A stretch of DNA of 64,000 bases from Glossina fuscipes. Taxonomy: Eukaryota; Arthropoda; Insecta; Diptera; Glossinidae. Shown in pieces: positions 49,428 through 62,024 of the stretch (its first letter is position 1; each line of letters starts with the position of its first letter). Where the stretch lies: contig NW_023998432.1 of NCBI RefSeq assembly GCF_014805625.2, positions 2,897,429 to 2,961,428 of the forward strand, in the 5' to 3' direction. A program made the translations under genes and the position numbers. Under the pieces are notes generated by a model. The model was not told the origin of the DNA and searched no databases. It saw nothing but the letters and a program-made list of their open reading frames with translations.

Positions 49428-50889
49428 TTTAACACTTATGCGATTAAACACAAATAATTGATAAAAAGAGTACTCAGTCGAAAAAAAATTTAACTAGGAG
49501 GAAAGCTTTTCACCATATATTCTCTTAAAATGTTTATTAATGTACATACTTGTACGTGCTTGTTTACTGATCTCCTCTCATTAAAGCTTTAGATTTTTCA
49601 CTGAACGATCATCGATGAACTTTCAAAGTTTAAAAAAAAAGCTTTACATTTTTGAAGTTTTAAATGTGCTTTCAAGTTCAGTCAGTTCAATTATAATACT
49701 ACTCCAGGGAGTGGTATAATTGAATTTATTTGTAAAACTTAAACTAACGTCAGGAGTACATTGGAATTGAATTGCATTTATTAATATTCTTTTCTATTCT
49801 TCCATTAAGAATGTATTTGTATGTTAATAACAAATATCTTGATGTAATTGACATTGTAATACTAACGATAGAGTCTTTTGCGTTTCGCACATTTTTTGTT
49901 ATTAATATAAAAACATGAGTATACAAGAAGATATAAAATAAAGCCCTTCAAATGGTTTCTTAACCCACTTTTTAACTTAAGCGTTAAGTCACCGTTGGCA
50001 ACAGTGTGTAAGAGAATGCGATAGTAACGTATTACTTACTACTTATGCCCTAAGGAACAAACACTGAAATCCCGTTTTATAAGCCAATTTGCACTTGTGC
50101 TTATCTAATGTGAAATCATTTCAGCAATATCTAATGCATACTCACAGACAGCTACATGGTTGTAATGCATACTATATGGTTTGATGTTTTCGCCTGGCGT
50201 TACAATCAAATTGTAACGAAATATTCATAAGATTTGTACATCATTGTGTTTATGAATGCATAAATGTACGAGTCCTTATGTACACATATACGCGGTAAGA
50301 CGCGTATCAATGCTATAAAATGGGAAAAGTAATCTTGGATGTGTATACATCTTTTTTGTTATATATACTATATACGTGTAAACAATCCAGTCAAAATGGA
50401 TCATACGGTGATGTTCATTTCTAAGCTCGTTTGTATTTTTAATAAATGCGTGTCAGAGAAAATGAAAATATTTCACACTAAACAACATAGAGAAATAACA
50501 CACAAATCTTTTGTAAAACATCAAGATAAATATTGTATGTTAAGCTATAAATTCGCAACAGTGACGACGTCATATATACGATGTATACACGTATGTACAA
50601 AGTTAAGTAAATGAAAAGACATTTTGTTCTTTTTTTAGCTTTTTCCTTGCTATCAAAATCTAGCAGCATAAATGTCAGCCAATAATGATGTTGCCTACTC
50701 ATATTCCGGCCATAGAAATTCATCTAACCCATGTAACAAGTAATTGGGAAAGCAATATATGAAACGATATAATACTATAATAGAAATAGTAGGTGGGCGA
50801 AAAAATTTATCGTATTACCTGCATATAGACAGGTAATTTGACTTCTCACGTCAAAACAAGCAGATAGAAGGTGTCAGAATAAGGTAGCA
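49428..50889. other. Unrecognised AT-rich stretch between two mariner sequences
   Basis: No coding or RNA feature is supported. The frames at 50,339-50,614 and on the minus strand at 50,478-50,723 overlap each other and have no recognisable domain. Confidence 0.5.
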
Positions 50890-51235
50890 ATGGATAAAGT
50901 GCAGTTAAGATATTGAATTGAATATGAGTTCCAGAAAGGACGCAATGCATCTGTTGCTTGTGAAAACTAATGCGACACATTGCGAAGTGACTTTGCGAAT
51001 GCTCAAACTTTGCAAAGCTCTTTTTATCAAATTTCGGTGTGGAGATTTAAGTCTCAAAGAAGACCGTCGATGTGGTCGATAATAACAATTTGCGGTCAAT
51101 ATCGGATAGCAATCCATATCTAATCACTTGAGCAATTGCGAAGGAACTCGGCAAGCACCTCTCCACTGCTGAGTAACACATCACGCATCTTTAAACTGAA
51201 ATATATCAATTTACATGCGAAAAAACGTTCCCGCC
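50890..51235 (+). pseudogene. Mariner transposase N-terminal relic
   Basis: From an ATG at 50,890 the plus strand reads MDKVQLRY, a stop, then IEYEFQKGRNASVACEN, another stop and CDTL. This is the pattern of the first DNA-binding helices of mariner (…KG.NAS.AC..IC…YG). In shifted frames it continues with KFRCGDLSLKEDRRCGR (usual KFRSGDFSLKDEPRSGRP), then NNLRSISDSNPYLIT, AIAKELGKHLSTAE and IFKLKYIN. At least three stops and two frame changes are needed. The catalytic domain and terminal repeats were not found. Confidence 0.72.
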
Positions 51236-53539
51236 AACCTAATACACACATGCATACACATATTGGCAAAATTCCACATTTTCTAAGCTTATTCATACAA
51301 CTGTTACAGAGTAGTGTTACTTAACTTACCTTGATTATACCTACGATTCTATGTAATGTTGTTCGTAAAAAGGATTCATACACTTACGCTAAGATAAGAG
51401 AGAAAATGTTGCTCATTGAGATTTTATGATTATATTCAATATAATATAACTCATATATACAAATGTATATATTTATTTATTTATACACCTTGGTCGCACT
51501 TCAGAGAAATTTTATACATTCGCTATTCCTGTAATGATACAAATTTATAAATAATTCCAAGCTATAATAGGAAGACTTCGACAGCTTATTTCTATTGGAG
51601 GCAGCTGATTGAAAATATAAATTGAAAATATACATTCAATGTTGATAGTTTTTGACCGAGATTCGTGTACATATATATGTATATATGCATGAACGGAAAT
51701 ATTTTTGCAAATTAAAATTTGCGAAACGTACATATGTTGAGAATGTGAATTAATTTTAAAGTGTTTTCCTTTTCTGAACGATATCATTGTTATCAAATTT
51801 CGAATTGAACGATCGCTCAGAATATTGTTCGTGGCTTACAATGCCTTTTTCATATCCTTTTGACAGCGTACGATCTCGAAGATGTACAAAAAATCCTCAT
51901 CCTTTAATAATATCAAACCGGCCCTGAGGAATGCATTAAAAAGTTTTAATCAGAAGGAATATTATAGGACGAATACAAGGTGAAAGTTAGCGTAACCCTT
52001 CTCTACTCTCTTCTTTGTCTAGATCCCAACAAGATAGTGCGGACGATTTGCTTTTAAAGTAACCTTTCTCTGCGACGGCTCTTTTTTGTGTTTATGTAAC
52101 TCGTAATACACCGCTTTTACAAATTCAAAAATGGATTATTAACATTGGGTCGTAGCCACATTCCTAAAAAATGAAAGTTGAGGGTTGGCCGAGTTTAATT
52201 GATTATAGTTTATATAAAGCGCATGAAAATTGTTGCTAGTTTTTTTCAAATTTGGTCTACGCCAAATTTTGAATGTCCACCTCAATTTTTGTGTGGCTAT
52301 GTGTATTTGATCAAAAGGTGGACGAGTATGCGTTTTAAAAGGAAAAAGGTCCTTTTCAAAATAGCGTATTCAAATGACGACTATTTATTCAAATTTGAAA
52401 AGTGCACACTTTATTGTTTCTCTGCTAATCCTTAAATGCATGTTGTTGCCATTTGTCTACATTCAAGTTCTACTTAATTTTAAAATTGATTTGATGAAAA
52501 AATTCAATTAAAAAAGATTAAAACTAAGGTAAATAAAAAAATAAATAATAAAGGTTGCTACATAAAAAGATATGAGGATTTAAGTAGACGACGAAAGTCT
52601 ACATCGCTAAGCATTTAAGAGTTAAACATATATGACAACCAGATATGTCAAAGTCGATTTATTCAATTGAAAGTGAAAGTGGAATTGTTGCATAGATCGA
52701 AATTCGAACATCGAACTCTCCATAAGCCTGTTAATAACTTATGGCAAAACGATAAACACGTTTTATACAAATTGTTATAAACAATATCTAAGATGGTTTT
52801 TTTATCTAAGTCTAAACATTTTTTTGAAGCTCGCTTGTACGTGCATTTTATACACAAGAATATACGACAAATGGTTTCCTTCCGTAAATTCTCGTCTTCT
52901 CATAAAAACACTGCTATCTTTTCTCAGTGAACAATCAATGTGTGCTTTACAAATATTACTAAGACCGTATTCTATATATTTGATTAAAAAAAGTATATAT
53001 TTATATATGTGAATAAATTGAAGCAGTTCAAGTTGTTTCTTTGAAAAGTAAGACGAAAATGATAGGATTTCAACCAACAATGCGATAGATAAAAGAATGA
53101 ATTTTATTTTACTCTTCAATTAGTTTATTAACATTTCAAGCGTGTACATGTTGTAAGTGAATCGTTGGGCTTCGACGAAAATAAGGAAAACTTTGTTTTT
53201 TTCATATTAATTTTAAATGCATTGATATTTTTTTATTTTTATTATTTGTGAGGTTTTAATCAGTTTATAGCCAATAATTAAGTAAAAATAATAAGATAGA
53301 AAACTTTTCGATCTTGATTGTCATCCGTGAATGGACAAGGATAAGAGAGACATCACTCACCGTCAATTAAATAATTGTATGCGGAATTCAAATGAATTTC
53401 GGAGTATTTCGGAGCTATAATATATTCCATTTCTATTTTAATTCTAACTGCATGCATATAGAGAAGAATTAAAATAAAGGTTGAAAAGTGAGAAATTATT
53501 GGACATCTACGCAACCGTCGTCTGCGCAATGTGCGCTAT
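51236..53539. other. Unrecognised non-coding stretch
   Basis: No exon, RNA gene or transposon protein is recognised. (TTTA)-like and TATATGTATA words occur at 51,460-51,490 and 51,670-51,690. Confidence 0.5.
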
Positions 53540-53846
53540 CTTCCGTTGGCAAAACATTGCAAACGAATTTGAAAATGACCCAAACATTTCAAAGAACACG
53601 CCAACAACGTTCACATATTTATGAAAAAACAAACTGTGAACGTGTTTGCTTTGCTTCTTTTCTGCTTGTTGCTCATAAAGTACAACGCATACACCACGCA
53701 ATTTTGACTTTTATTTTGAAAATAGGAAAGCTCAGCCGTGTCCACGCAATATTATAGCGTATAAAAGTGAGAATCGTTTCCTTTTTTTAGGATCACGGTG
53801 ATTGGTATAAAAGATATGGTCACGACCGAATATAATTATTTTTCTT
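53540..53846 (-). repeat. Dispersed repeat family R3, copy 2
   Basis: Its minus strand reads ATAATTATATTCGGTCGTG, CACCGTGATCCTAAAAAAAG, CTATAATATTGCGTGG and CTATTTTCAAAATAAAAGTC in the order of copy 1. It then extends into the inverse of TTTGAAAATGACCCAAACAT and TTCAAAGAACACGCC, which copy 3 shares. It is the longest of the three copies and links the other two. Confidence 0.75.
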
Positions 53847-54489
53847 GTGTTTTTTAATTTTAATCATCGTCGTCGTATCAATAATTTGTGCGTGAATTTC
53901 CTAAATGAACATGGCGCGGAGAAAGCAATTCAGAATCCGACGCCAATCGGGGATGTTTACAATATGTGATGTTTCCGATGTATATAACAAAAGTGGGTGT
54001 TACAAATAAATAAATGAAGATTCCGTAGTGATAAAATGAAAATCTATATTTTTAGTTGATTTTTAATAATATTATGGAAATTGCGAATCACAAGAAGGAA
54101 ACAAAAAAGAGAGAAGATGAGAGTGCGTTTGATGGAGAGAGAAGAAGAATAAATGCTTTATGGTTTGGAATTCACCTGTAGTATAATGCAGTGTAATGTA
54201 TGTTGTAATTTTCTGGAATTTTGATTACGCAAGCACTCCACATATTCCCTGTTGTCCTAATTATGTAGCAGTGAAGGCAAGTCTTCCATTTTTCGATTCT
54301 ATATATACATATATGCAAATCTGGATGCACAAAACTACAGAAATTGACAGAAATTCATCAATGGCTAGTGGAATATAAATTAAATATTATATGAAAACAA
54401 ATTTTTAATGGGTAAAGTAGATCTTGCAATATTTTTTAATTAAATATAGGATTAGCGCAATTTAAATTAAACATCATAAATATCATTAA

Positions 54490-55347
54490 GGGTGTGAAGT
54501 TATATTTAAATAAGACTAGCGAAGATACAGACCAAATTTTTTTTCTAGAACTCTGTTAAGCCATTAACTGAATTCTATGAAACAAAGTCTGAGAGGTATT
54601 TAAGTTAAAATGCAGTTATAAAAAACTTTACAAGAATTTTTTTACAAAATATTGTAAACAAAAACATGTGCTTATGTAAATTAGTTAATATTTGAAAAGA
54701 CAGTATTTTGACACTATGTCATAAATGAGGTTGATAACCTTTTCAACGATGTGTAGGTTATATTAAGTTTTGATCGGAGAATTTTTTTATGGGAATTGAA
54801 TGAAAATTGCCGTCCTTAACATAATAAAGTCTTATACATAAACAAATTTTGAAAGGTCACTATGGGCAAACTCTGTCCTGTGAAAAAATGAAAGTAGCAC
54901 AGAGTGACAGCGTTTCCAACGATGTCCAGCTTAAGTTAAATTTTGCTCGGAGAATTTTTTTATGGAACTTTGAAAATTTCCGTACTTAATATAATATAGG
55001 CTAACATCGTTGGAAAGGCTATTAATAAAGGATTCATGTCGTACTTGTTTCATTTTTTCGCAGAGCTTGGTTTGCCCACAGTAGCTAAGCAACCTTTCGC
55101 TTTATCAACCTCATTTATGACTTAGCATAAAAATACTATCTTTTCAAATATTAACTAATTTACATAAATACATGTTTTGTTTACAATATTTTGTAAAAAA
55201 AATTCTCGAAAAGTTTGACTTTATCTATACTTTGACTTAAATCCCTCTGAGAGTTTGTTTAATAAAATTCTGTTAATGGGTTAACAGAGCTCTGCAAAAA
55301 AATGGATTGTGTATTTGCTAGTTACATTTAAATAGAACTTCACACCC
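54490..55347. mobile_element. 858-bp fold-back element flanked by TTAA
   Basis: The whole element is close to one large inverted repeat. The left end GGGTGTGAAGTT is matched by AACTTCACACCC at the right end, with TTAA directly outside on both sides (54,486-54,489 and 55,348-55,351). The first ~245 bases and the last ~250 are inverse copies through CTCTGTTAA, TTTTACAAAATATTGTAAAC, TATGTAAATTAGTTAATATT and GTCATAAATGAGGTTGATAA. The arms continue inward over GAAAAAATGAAA and CCAACGATG. About 85 bases are also directly repeated inside (about 54,746-54,835 and 54,930-55,010, sharing CGGAGAATTTTTTTATGG). No transposase is present. TTAA duplication is a piggyBac habit, but GGG…CCC ends are opposite to its usual CCC…GGG, so the superfamily is open. 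Confidence 0.88.
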
Positions 55348-55351
55348 TTAA

Positions 55352-56817
55352 TAAACTTCAACACTTTATTAATTATTTGAAAATCGGTTAAAAGGTAAGT
55401 TAATGTTATTTGCGTTTTTACAAATTTGCGTTTTTACAAATATTTTCCTCGTTTATTTGTGCGCTCCTTTCAAAATTACAACTTTTTATCATATCGGCTT
55501 AGACGTTCTAGCTATATATAAGAGAAACACCTACACTCCTACTTCCTTTTTAAAATGCTTTTTAAAAAATTCGATGGTTAAGGTGAACAATTATTCTAAT
55601 GATTTTGAGTGTTAATACATTTTTGTCGATTTTTTTTTTAGTAAAATGGTTTAAGGTGTTTTACTTAATGCAACGTCCATCGCTAGCCAATACTTTTCAC
55701 TTGAATTATGCATGAAAAGGAAAACTGGTGTTTTGAGGCTTCTTATCAGAGAGTACTTTGCGCGATATTGGCATAAGAATGAAAGTTTTGGTAAAAGACG
55801 CAATGACTTAGCCAATGTTAATCACAATGAGTAATATCAGGTGAAAACATTGGGGAGAGTAGCACATTCCAACTTAGTATCTAAACGAGTTTTGGTACGT
55901 GATTTAGGGTCAAATGTCATTGTTACGAGTCTTCATATACTGTCGTCGTTCTTCGTGTCACATTTTTTTTCAACTTTTTTTTTTAACATTTATTTTTATC
56001 GTCGATTTTAAGGAATAACCTATTCTGCATCATAACTGCATTTGCGCTTTTGGATGTCGTAATGCATCCATTGTGTATCGATTGTCACGATTTAGCAACA
56101 TTGTCATTGAAATTGAGCAGGAAAAGTCACTTTTCGAGCATGTGGTTTTTCAAAACCCGATCTATTCAAAAGATAAAGCTACACACACTGTGCGCTGTAC
56201 ATGGTTTAGTGAGTTATCCCATTTATCCCCAACGCAATTGAATAAAGGTTGAAGATAGTACATTCAATTGTAGAACTCATCGCGTTCTTTAGGATACCAT
56301 ATGACTTCATTTCTTCTATGCTAGAATATTATTTGCTAAGATTGATTTTCAATCTCATATCTTTATCAGCTTATCGATCCTTGCTCAATATTGTAAAAAA
56401 AGTAATTCGTAACATACCGAACGATAGCTTTCTGATCTTGCTGCTTACAATGAAAAGATTTTCATTTCACATTTAACACATTTTCAATCGGGAGTGAATA
56501 TTGGCATAAAAAAATGAATTGTTTTCTTGTGTATATCGCTCTATGCAATGAAGTTGACAAAATTCGTTTGATGATATGAAAATATTTGCAGTAAAGAGAC
56601 ATTCGTATTTTTGGCGGGCATGTTATTTTCTTGTATTCGCGAAGTAAGGCAAACTCAGTTTGCCAACCGTTTAGGATGTGTACAAGGGTACGCTGTTATT
56701 AGCGTTTAATTAATAGCACTAGTTGATCTCTTTTTTTTTTCCTCTATTCTTTTTCTTTTTTATCGTTCAATCGATATATCTTAATCGTTAATAGTTAACC
56801 TAAAGGTTTTCATAAAT
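55352..56817. other. Unrecognised AT-rich stretch
   Basis: No coding, RNA or repeat feature could be supported. The frames at 55,403-55,615, 56,050-56,241 and 56,249-56,476 lack any recognisable motif. Confidence 0.5.
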
Positions 56818-57045
56818 AACAAGTAAGAAAATTATTTATTTCACTTTTCATGCTCTTTAATATGGCGACTGGTTTTTTCTATTTTTAAAATAAAAGTTTT
56901 TGTCGTACAGGCGTGTGGGTGTTTTAGGCGTGTTCTTTGAAAAGTTTGGATCATTTTCAAATTCTTTTGCAAATTTTTAGCCGATATCTTTACTTTTGCG
57001 AACGGGAGAACTTTTATCTCATATACTACACACATTTGGACAAAC
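56818..57045 (+). repeat. Dispersed repeat family R3, copy 3 (partial)
   Basis: It starts AACAAGTAAGAAAATTATTT as in copy 1. It then jumps to TTTCTATTTTTAAAATAAAAG, GGCGTGTTCTTTGAAAAGTT and GGATCATTTTCAAATTC, which match copy 2 read in inverse. The middle of the unit, present in copies 1 and 2, is deleted. Confidence 0.7.
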
Positions 57046-57282
57046 ACGACTATAAGACGGACATATTTAAGTGCATCCTAAATTTGAAACTGCCCGAGAA
57101 TTGATGTACTTTATGAGGTTTTTGAAGTTTGCTTCTTTGCGTTATAAAGGTTTTGCAAACGAAAATTAAATTTTGATAAACTGTAATATTGGATAGGTGT
57201 GATCAATTTTTCCCATTCTTGTACGGGTACTGCACCATTGCCATGTGCAAATTTTTATAGGTTTATCTGCTGTAGCTGGTGA

Positions 57283-58190
57283 ATTTATTTATTTATTTAT
57301 TTTCAATTTAAATTACACAGAAACTCAACTAAAATACATTAACAATCGAATTCAATTATAATCTTCTACTGATTATTACTAAAGACTAGTATAAAATAAT
57401 TAAGGAAATGTAAAGAAAAAAAAGAAAGAAAAGGAAATGCATAGCTAGTAGAGAGGCACACCACACGCCCGGTACAGAACCAAGTTGCAAGTGATCTCCT
57501 AAACCATTGCAAACATGCAACAGCTTGCCAACCAATAACAGTAAAGAACGCCTGTTAACTTTCGAATCAAGTGATTTTAAATACGACATAGGCGAATTGC
57601 GCGCATTAAGCAAAGTTGCTTTGATGGATTTTAATGAATCCGATATTGAGATTAAGTGATAGACTTCATTGAGGTTTCTGCAAACCACTTTAAACGCGTT
57701 AAACAGCTCATAATTATATTTACGTTGATTCAGCTTAATGAAAATAAAGCGCCTAGAAAAGCGGTTAGGGACATTAAAGGTTATCTTACCACGTAATGTG
57801 GACGTACCGATAATACCATTAATCGACTTAATTAAGAAGGAGACACCAAGAATAAATCTACGATTATCAAATGACGATAAGGATAACAGAAGCAACATAT
57901 TTTCGCAAGGAGGCAAGGAGACAAGCAGGTCACAACCCAAATTCTTAACGGTAAACAGCAAGAATTGCTTTTAAACTGATTGAATTGAAATTATATAACA
58001 CCCATAGGAAAGAGACCATACAACCGGGGCATATACAAGTGTTAGTCTTAGCTAAGCACGGACATAGCTTTTGCTTCAACTCGCTAAACCATCTCTTAGC
58101 GAAACCAAGCACGGACTTGGCTTTACTTAAAGAGAGCTTAACGTGCAACTTAAAAGATAATATTTGAACAAAACTTTTGAAAGGGTAACA
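57283..58190 (-). mobile_element. Jockey-like non-LTR retrotransposon, 5'-truncated
   Basis: On the minus strand the end of a reverse transcriptase runs into a short 3' non-coding part and a tail of AATAAATAAATAAATA (plus strand 57,283-57,302). Only about 0.9 kb of what is normally a 4-5-kb element is present, the usual outcome of aborted target-primed reverse transcription. The tail defines the 3' end. The 5' edge near 58,190 is approximate, and no target duplication could be paired. Confidence 0.82.
57386..58150 (-). pseudogene. C-terminal part of jockey-like reverse transcriptase
   Basis: In order on the minus strand are LSLSKAKSVLGFAKRWFSEL (usual …I.KA...LGFIKR…), then after a frame change LVYAPVVWSLSYGC (usual LEYASVVWSP), IISIQSV, a stop, and KQFLLF (usual IESVQKQFLLFAL). 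A clean 191-codon frame (57,961 to 57,386) follows with LPPCENMLLLLSLSSFDNRR, FILGVSFLIKSINGII, FNVPNRFSRRF, YNYELFNAF and SDSLKSIKATLL. This is the thumb/C-terminal region typical of insect jockey-clade elements. One frameshift and one stop before that frame, and absence of the catalytic palm, show it is a dead fragment. Confidence 0.8.
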
Positions 58191-60775
58191 AAAATAACAA
58201 ACAATATCAATTTCAATTGATTGTTTTATCTAATTTTTTTAACTTAAACTTATGAATATCTAAATGATTAGGACAGATTGTATGTAATTTTAAGCTATAA
58301 AAATCACTGATCTCTTGGATGAGTAGATGTATTCATAATAAGGAGCTAATTTTTTCTAGATATTTATTTTAATATTTTCACAGCTTTCCTAGCCCTTCGC
58401 CTACGGAAAGTATTGTAGATGTTCGGTAATGAAACAAGAAGAAAAACATACGTCTTGTGTAAAAATGCGACAAAAAATATTAAAAAAAAAAAAATATTTT
58501 TAAACAAGAATTGCACGAAGAAAATCTTCTTAACATGTATGTCACGGTCAAAGATACTATGAACTGAAAACATGCCAACATATACACGGATATACGTATA
58601 AGTGGTCCCAGTACACTTGTTGATATCACAGGTTTTTTCCGTAAATTGTGCAAAACTTGACTCCCTCGTACACACCACACTTTTATGGCATTAAGAAAAA
58701 ACTGAAATATATATGAACAGATTTTATTTTTGTGAAAATGTGTATATTTTTCATTTTATTTTCTTGGCTGCACACACATACATGCAAACACATAGATACA
58801 ATAAAGCAAGTAGAACTTAAACAATTGCAAGACTTCTGGTAAAGAATAAAATAATAATAATAATAATAATAAAAAATAAAGAAAAAAAAAAAAAAAAAAA
58901 GGATCCATTGACTTCTTAACTCCTACTTTTATGCTCATTTTGATGACTGTTCCGTTGATGGCGATGACGATGACGATATTATGATGGTGATGTTGACGAT
59001 GATGATGATGATGGCGATGATGATAATAATAATGACGACGATGTTGCAATACCACTTAACAACACCTTTTGGCGAGCTTATATGGGCCATACTCCTCCAC
59101 AGGCACACATATGTATACATATATATGTATACAACAACAGCACTTGACGAACAATAACAGAATGTGAGAAAACCAAAAAAAAAAAAAAAAAAGGCCAGAG
59201 AGAAGATTGTGAACACCAACCAATTCAGCGCCAAAAAGCCAGAATTTTTCGTTTTTTTATTTTTACTATTTTTGTTTTTGAGTTGCATTCGAAATGATGA
59301 AGTTTTGTGCAAGTTGGTGACCATCAACTACTGATGGCTGGCAAAACAAGAAAAAAAAAAAAACCAAAAACAACAAAAACCGGAAAAAGAATAGAAATCG
59401 CAATCATTCGTACTCGGAACGAAATAAGTAGAAAGTGCTGCTTACTCATGTTGTTGTTGCAACTACTTGAGTCGCGTTTGTTTTTTTTTTTCTTCCTACA
59501 TGTCAAAAGAAAAAGAATCCGCAATAAACGTATACCAGTAAAAATAATAAACTTTCACACCCGCACATGTGCACGGGCATCCTCTGTTAAGGCTTAAAGA
59601 AAAAAATGTTTATATTTTTCTGGATTGTTTTTATCAAAGGAACCGTAAAAAAATTGCAATACAATGAAAAAAATTGAGAATATTTAAAAAAATGTATGAA
59701 AGCATAATTGTTGCTGTATTGAGGTTATTGTTGTTGAGCATGTTGTAGTATAATTTCGAGTATGTGACGAAAAGGAAAAACTTCTCTAAATGTTCTCCAT
59801 GAGTGCTCTGTTACTTTTATTCGTTTGCGTTTTCCGCGAGCGATGCAATCGGCAGAACAGCTGTCAGTGTGCTTGTTTCATAGCATGTGACACATATTTT
59901 TAGCAGACAAAGCAGGATTTTCAGTATTGGGATCGTTGGACTTTGAAAATTTATAATAGTTAAACGACAACAAGGTTTGATTTGTGGTAAACTATGTTGA
60001 GAAAAAAATGAATAATTTTTCTATATGATAACTCATGTGTAATGTAGGATAAGTTTGGAGTCCATTAAGGATAGATAGGCCATCAGAACTAATTTTCGCC
60101 CACATTCGAGAATCAATCACTATGCAATATGCTACAAAAAAATCTAACTATATGCGAACACATCAGGTGATATTTTCTTCTCTGTGTTTAAATAATTTGC
60201 TCGTGAAATCTTTCTTCATATCCATCTTCTGGACATAAACTTGCACACATGTCTGAATATCCTTACTTCCTTAAACGACGACATGATGAGCTGTATTCTC
60301 GATTGGCAAGACTCCTTAAGCTTAATTTTTATTTCTATCTCGTTTTTGAAACCATGTTGTGATATTTGTGCACGTTTTTTTTTTTTTTTTTTTTACAAAG
60401 TTAACTTTTCAATCATGACCTCCTTCATACCGTTAAAGCATTCCTATTGTAATTCTCGGTTGATTGTTATGAGTTAATGTGCGTTAGCTCCAAATTTATG
60501 TCCATTATAATTGTCGATCAACAGATAATTTGGCGAAAAAAGTCGAAAGCGCATAAACAGCGTCACATGAAGTGCATGGGCATGCGTTTATCAATTACGC
60601 GCTGCTCTTCTTGCTAGAGTTAATTATTTTTATTATACATTTAACTGTAATGGGATGTTGCAATATGCACCCAGCGAACGAAAAACTCTTGTTAATAAGT
60701 AATGAATTAATATTATTATATGGTGTTCTTGCTAGAAAATCTCATCAATCAATTTAGTTGTAACCCTTTTCTATA
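58191..60775. other. Non-coding stretch with trinucleotide repeats
   Basis: (ATA)n plus poly-A lies at about 58,850-58,899, a GAT-type trinucleotide array at about 58,940-59,045, poly-A at 59,176-59,192 and poly-T at 60,379-60,394. The long frames over the array (58,756-59,055 and 58,935-59,327, minus) encode H/I/S runs that simply mirror the GAT units. I do not support them as genes. Confidence 0.55.
58940..59045. repeat. GAT trinucleotide array
   Basis: About 100 bases of GAT/GAC/AAT-type triplets (for example GATGATGATGATGATGGCGA) with interruptions. Confidence 0.85.
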
Positions 60776-60779
60776 CCCT

Positions 60780-61690
60780 ACGACACTTATTGTACAAAGT
60801 GTATTATGTTTGTGCGAGTATACATAACACACAGAAGGACTTAAGATGGATCCATCTTTTATTATGCGGTTAATTCAGAGTCATTTTCTGAATCGGTCCA
60901 AGCTTGTCGGTCCGTCTCTCCGATTAATGTTTGTCCATGTATTTCTGCGTTCAGTCTCCAGGTCGACATATTTGAGATGTTTTGATGGGGTTTGCTACAC
61001 GACGTGTTTTGGCTCGAGGACGAAAGACATTAAAAATGGTTTGAGTTGATTCACTTTTACGGCCACACCGCTTATTTTGGTAAGTGGTTACATGAAAAAT
61101 ATGTAATTTTCAGAATTTCGCAACAAGAATCAGTAGTTAGCCACTGTATTTCGACATCCTAAATTGGGATGGAAACTTTGAATTGGGTGTGGCAACTTTT
61201 TGAACTCCTTGCCATATAACCGTTTCTACGCAAAGTGTATCTTCGTATGATAAAACGATCTAATTTTCAGTATTTCATGGTTGATAATAGTAAATCAGTC
61301 TTATCGAATTCGGTCTATGCGGGTCTATTTTTTGGATACCAATACATATACTGATGTGCAGGAAATGTAAACCCACCCTTATATGCCAAAAATATCTAAT
61401 TATTAATGTTTTACGATGAAAATTTTTTTGATGATAATGGTTTGACATATAAACTATGTGGACTAAATTTTAATCATATGGGTCTATCTCCTGCGCCCAA
61501 TTCCATCTAAGATTTCTCATGGAAAGTAAGCCCTTAAAAAAAAAGGTTTAATTTTTAATATTTTATGATGGAAATTGGTCCATAATAACAATCTAGGAAA
61601 AAAATTATCGGTAGGGAATTTGGATCGTATGAGTCTATATATCGGAATCCAAGATATATAGGGATTATTACGAAAAGCTAGCCCTGATTG
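60780..61690 (+). repeat. Dispersed repeat R1, longest copy
   Basis: The left end (TATACCCTACGACACTTATT, GTGTATTATGTTTGTGCG) looks like the inverse of the tail of fly dispersed repeats that end in a GTTACATACTT…TATACC-like motif. It is followed by AAGCTTGTCGGTCCGTCTC and GAGATGTTTTGATGGGGTTT. From 61,015 it matches the 33,385-34,045 copy to AATTATCGGTAGGGAATTTG near 61,620. No conserved open frame exists. Confidence 0.78.
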
Positions 61691-62024
61691 TATTAGCCGA
61701 AGTGGTGTAGATTAACTGAAGGTCTTAACCACAACGTCCTTATTTGTTTTCTTCTGTATGTCACTTTAACTATTTACTTTTATTGCAGCGCAGAGGTTTA
61801 CTTTAGCCCTTTTTTGGCTACATTAACGAATAAGCTTGGAGAGTATAAAATCCACAATCATAAGCAAAATGCATATCTTCGGGAAAGTTGCAATTTTTTG
61901 AGTACAAAAGGTCCGCCCGCTGTGACTATTACCATGTCCACAAAAAATATAGCAATCAAATAATTTCACGAGAAAGTGAAATGATATGAAAAGATATTGT
62001 AATCCGATATCGTTAGTAAGTTTG

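Noticed and set aside
58756..59327. Histidine-, isoleucine- and serine-rich frames on the minus strand
   Set aside because: They are the three-frame translation of the GAT trinucleotide array and neighbouring poly-A, not protein-coding evidence.
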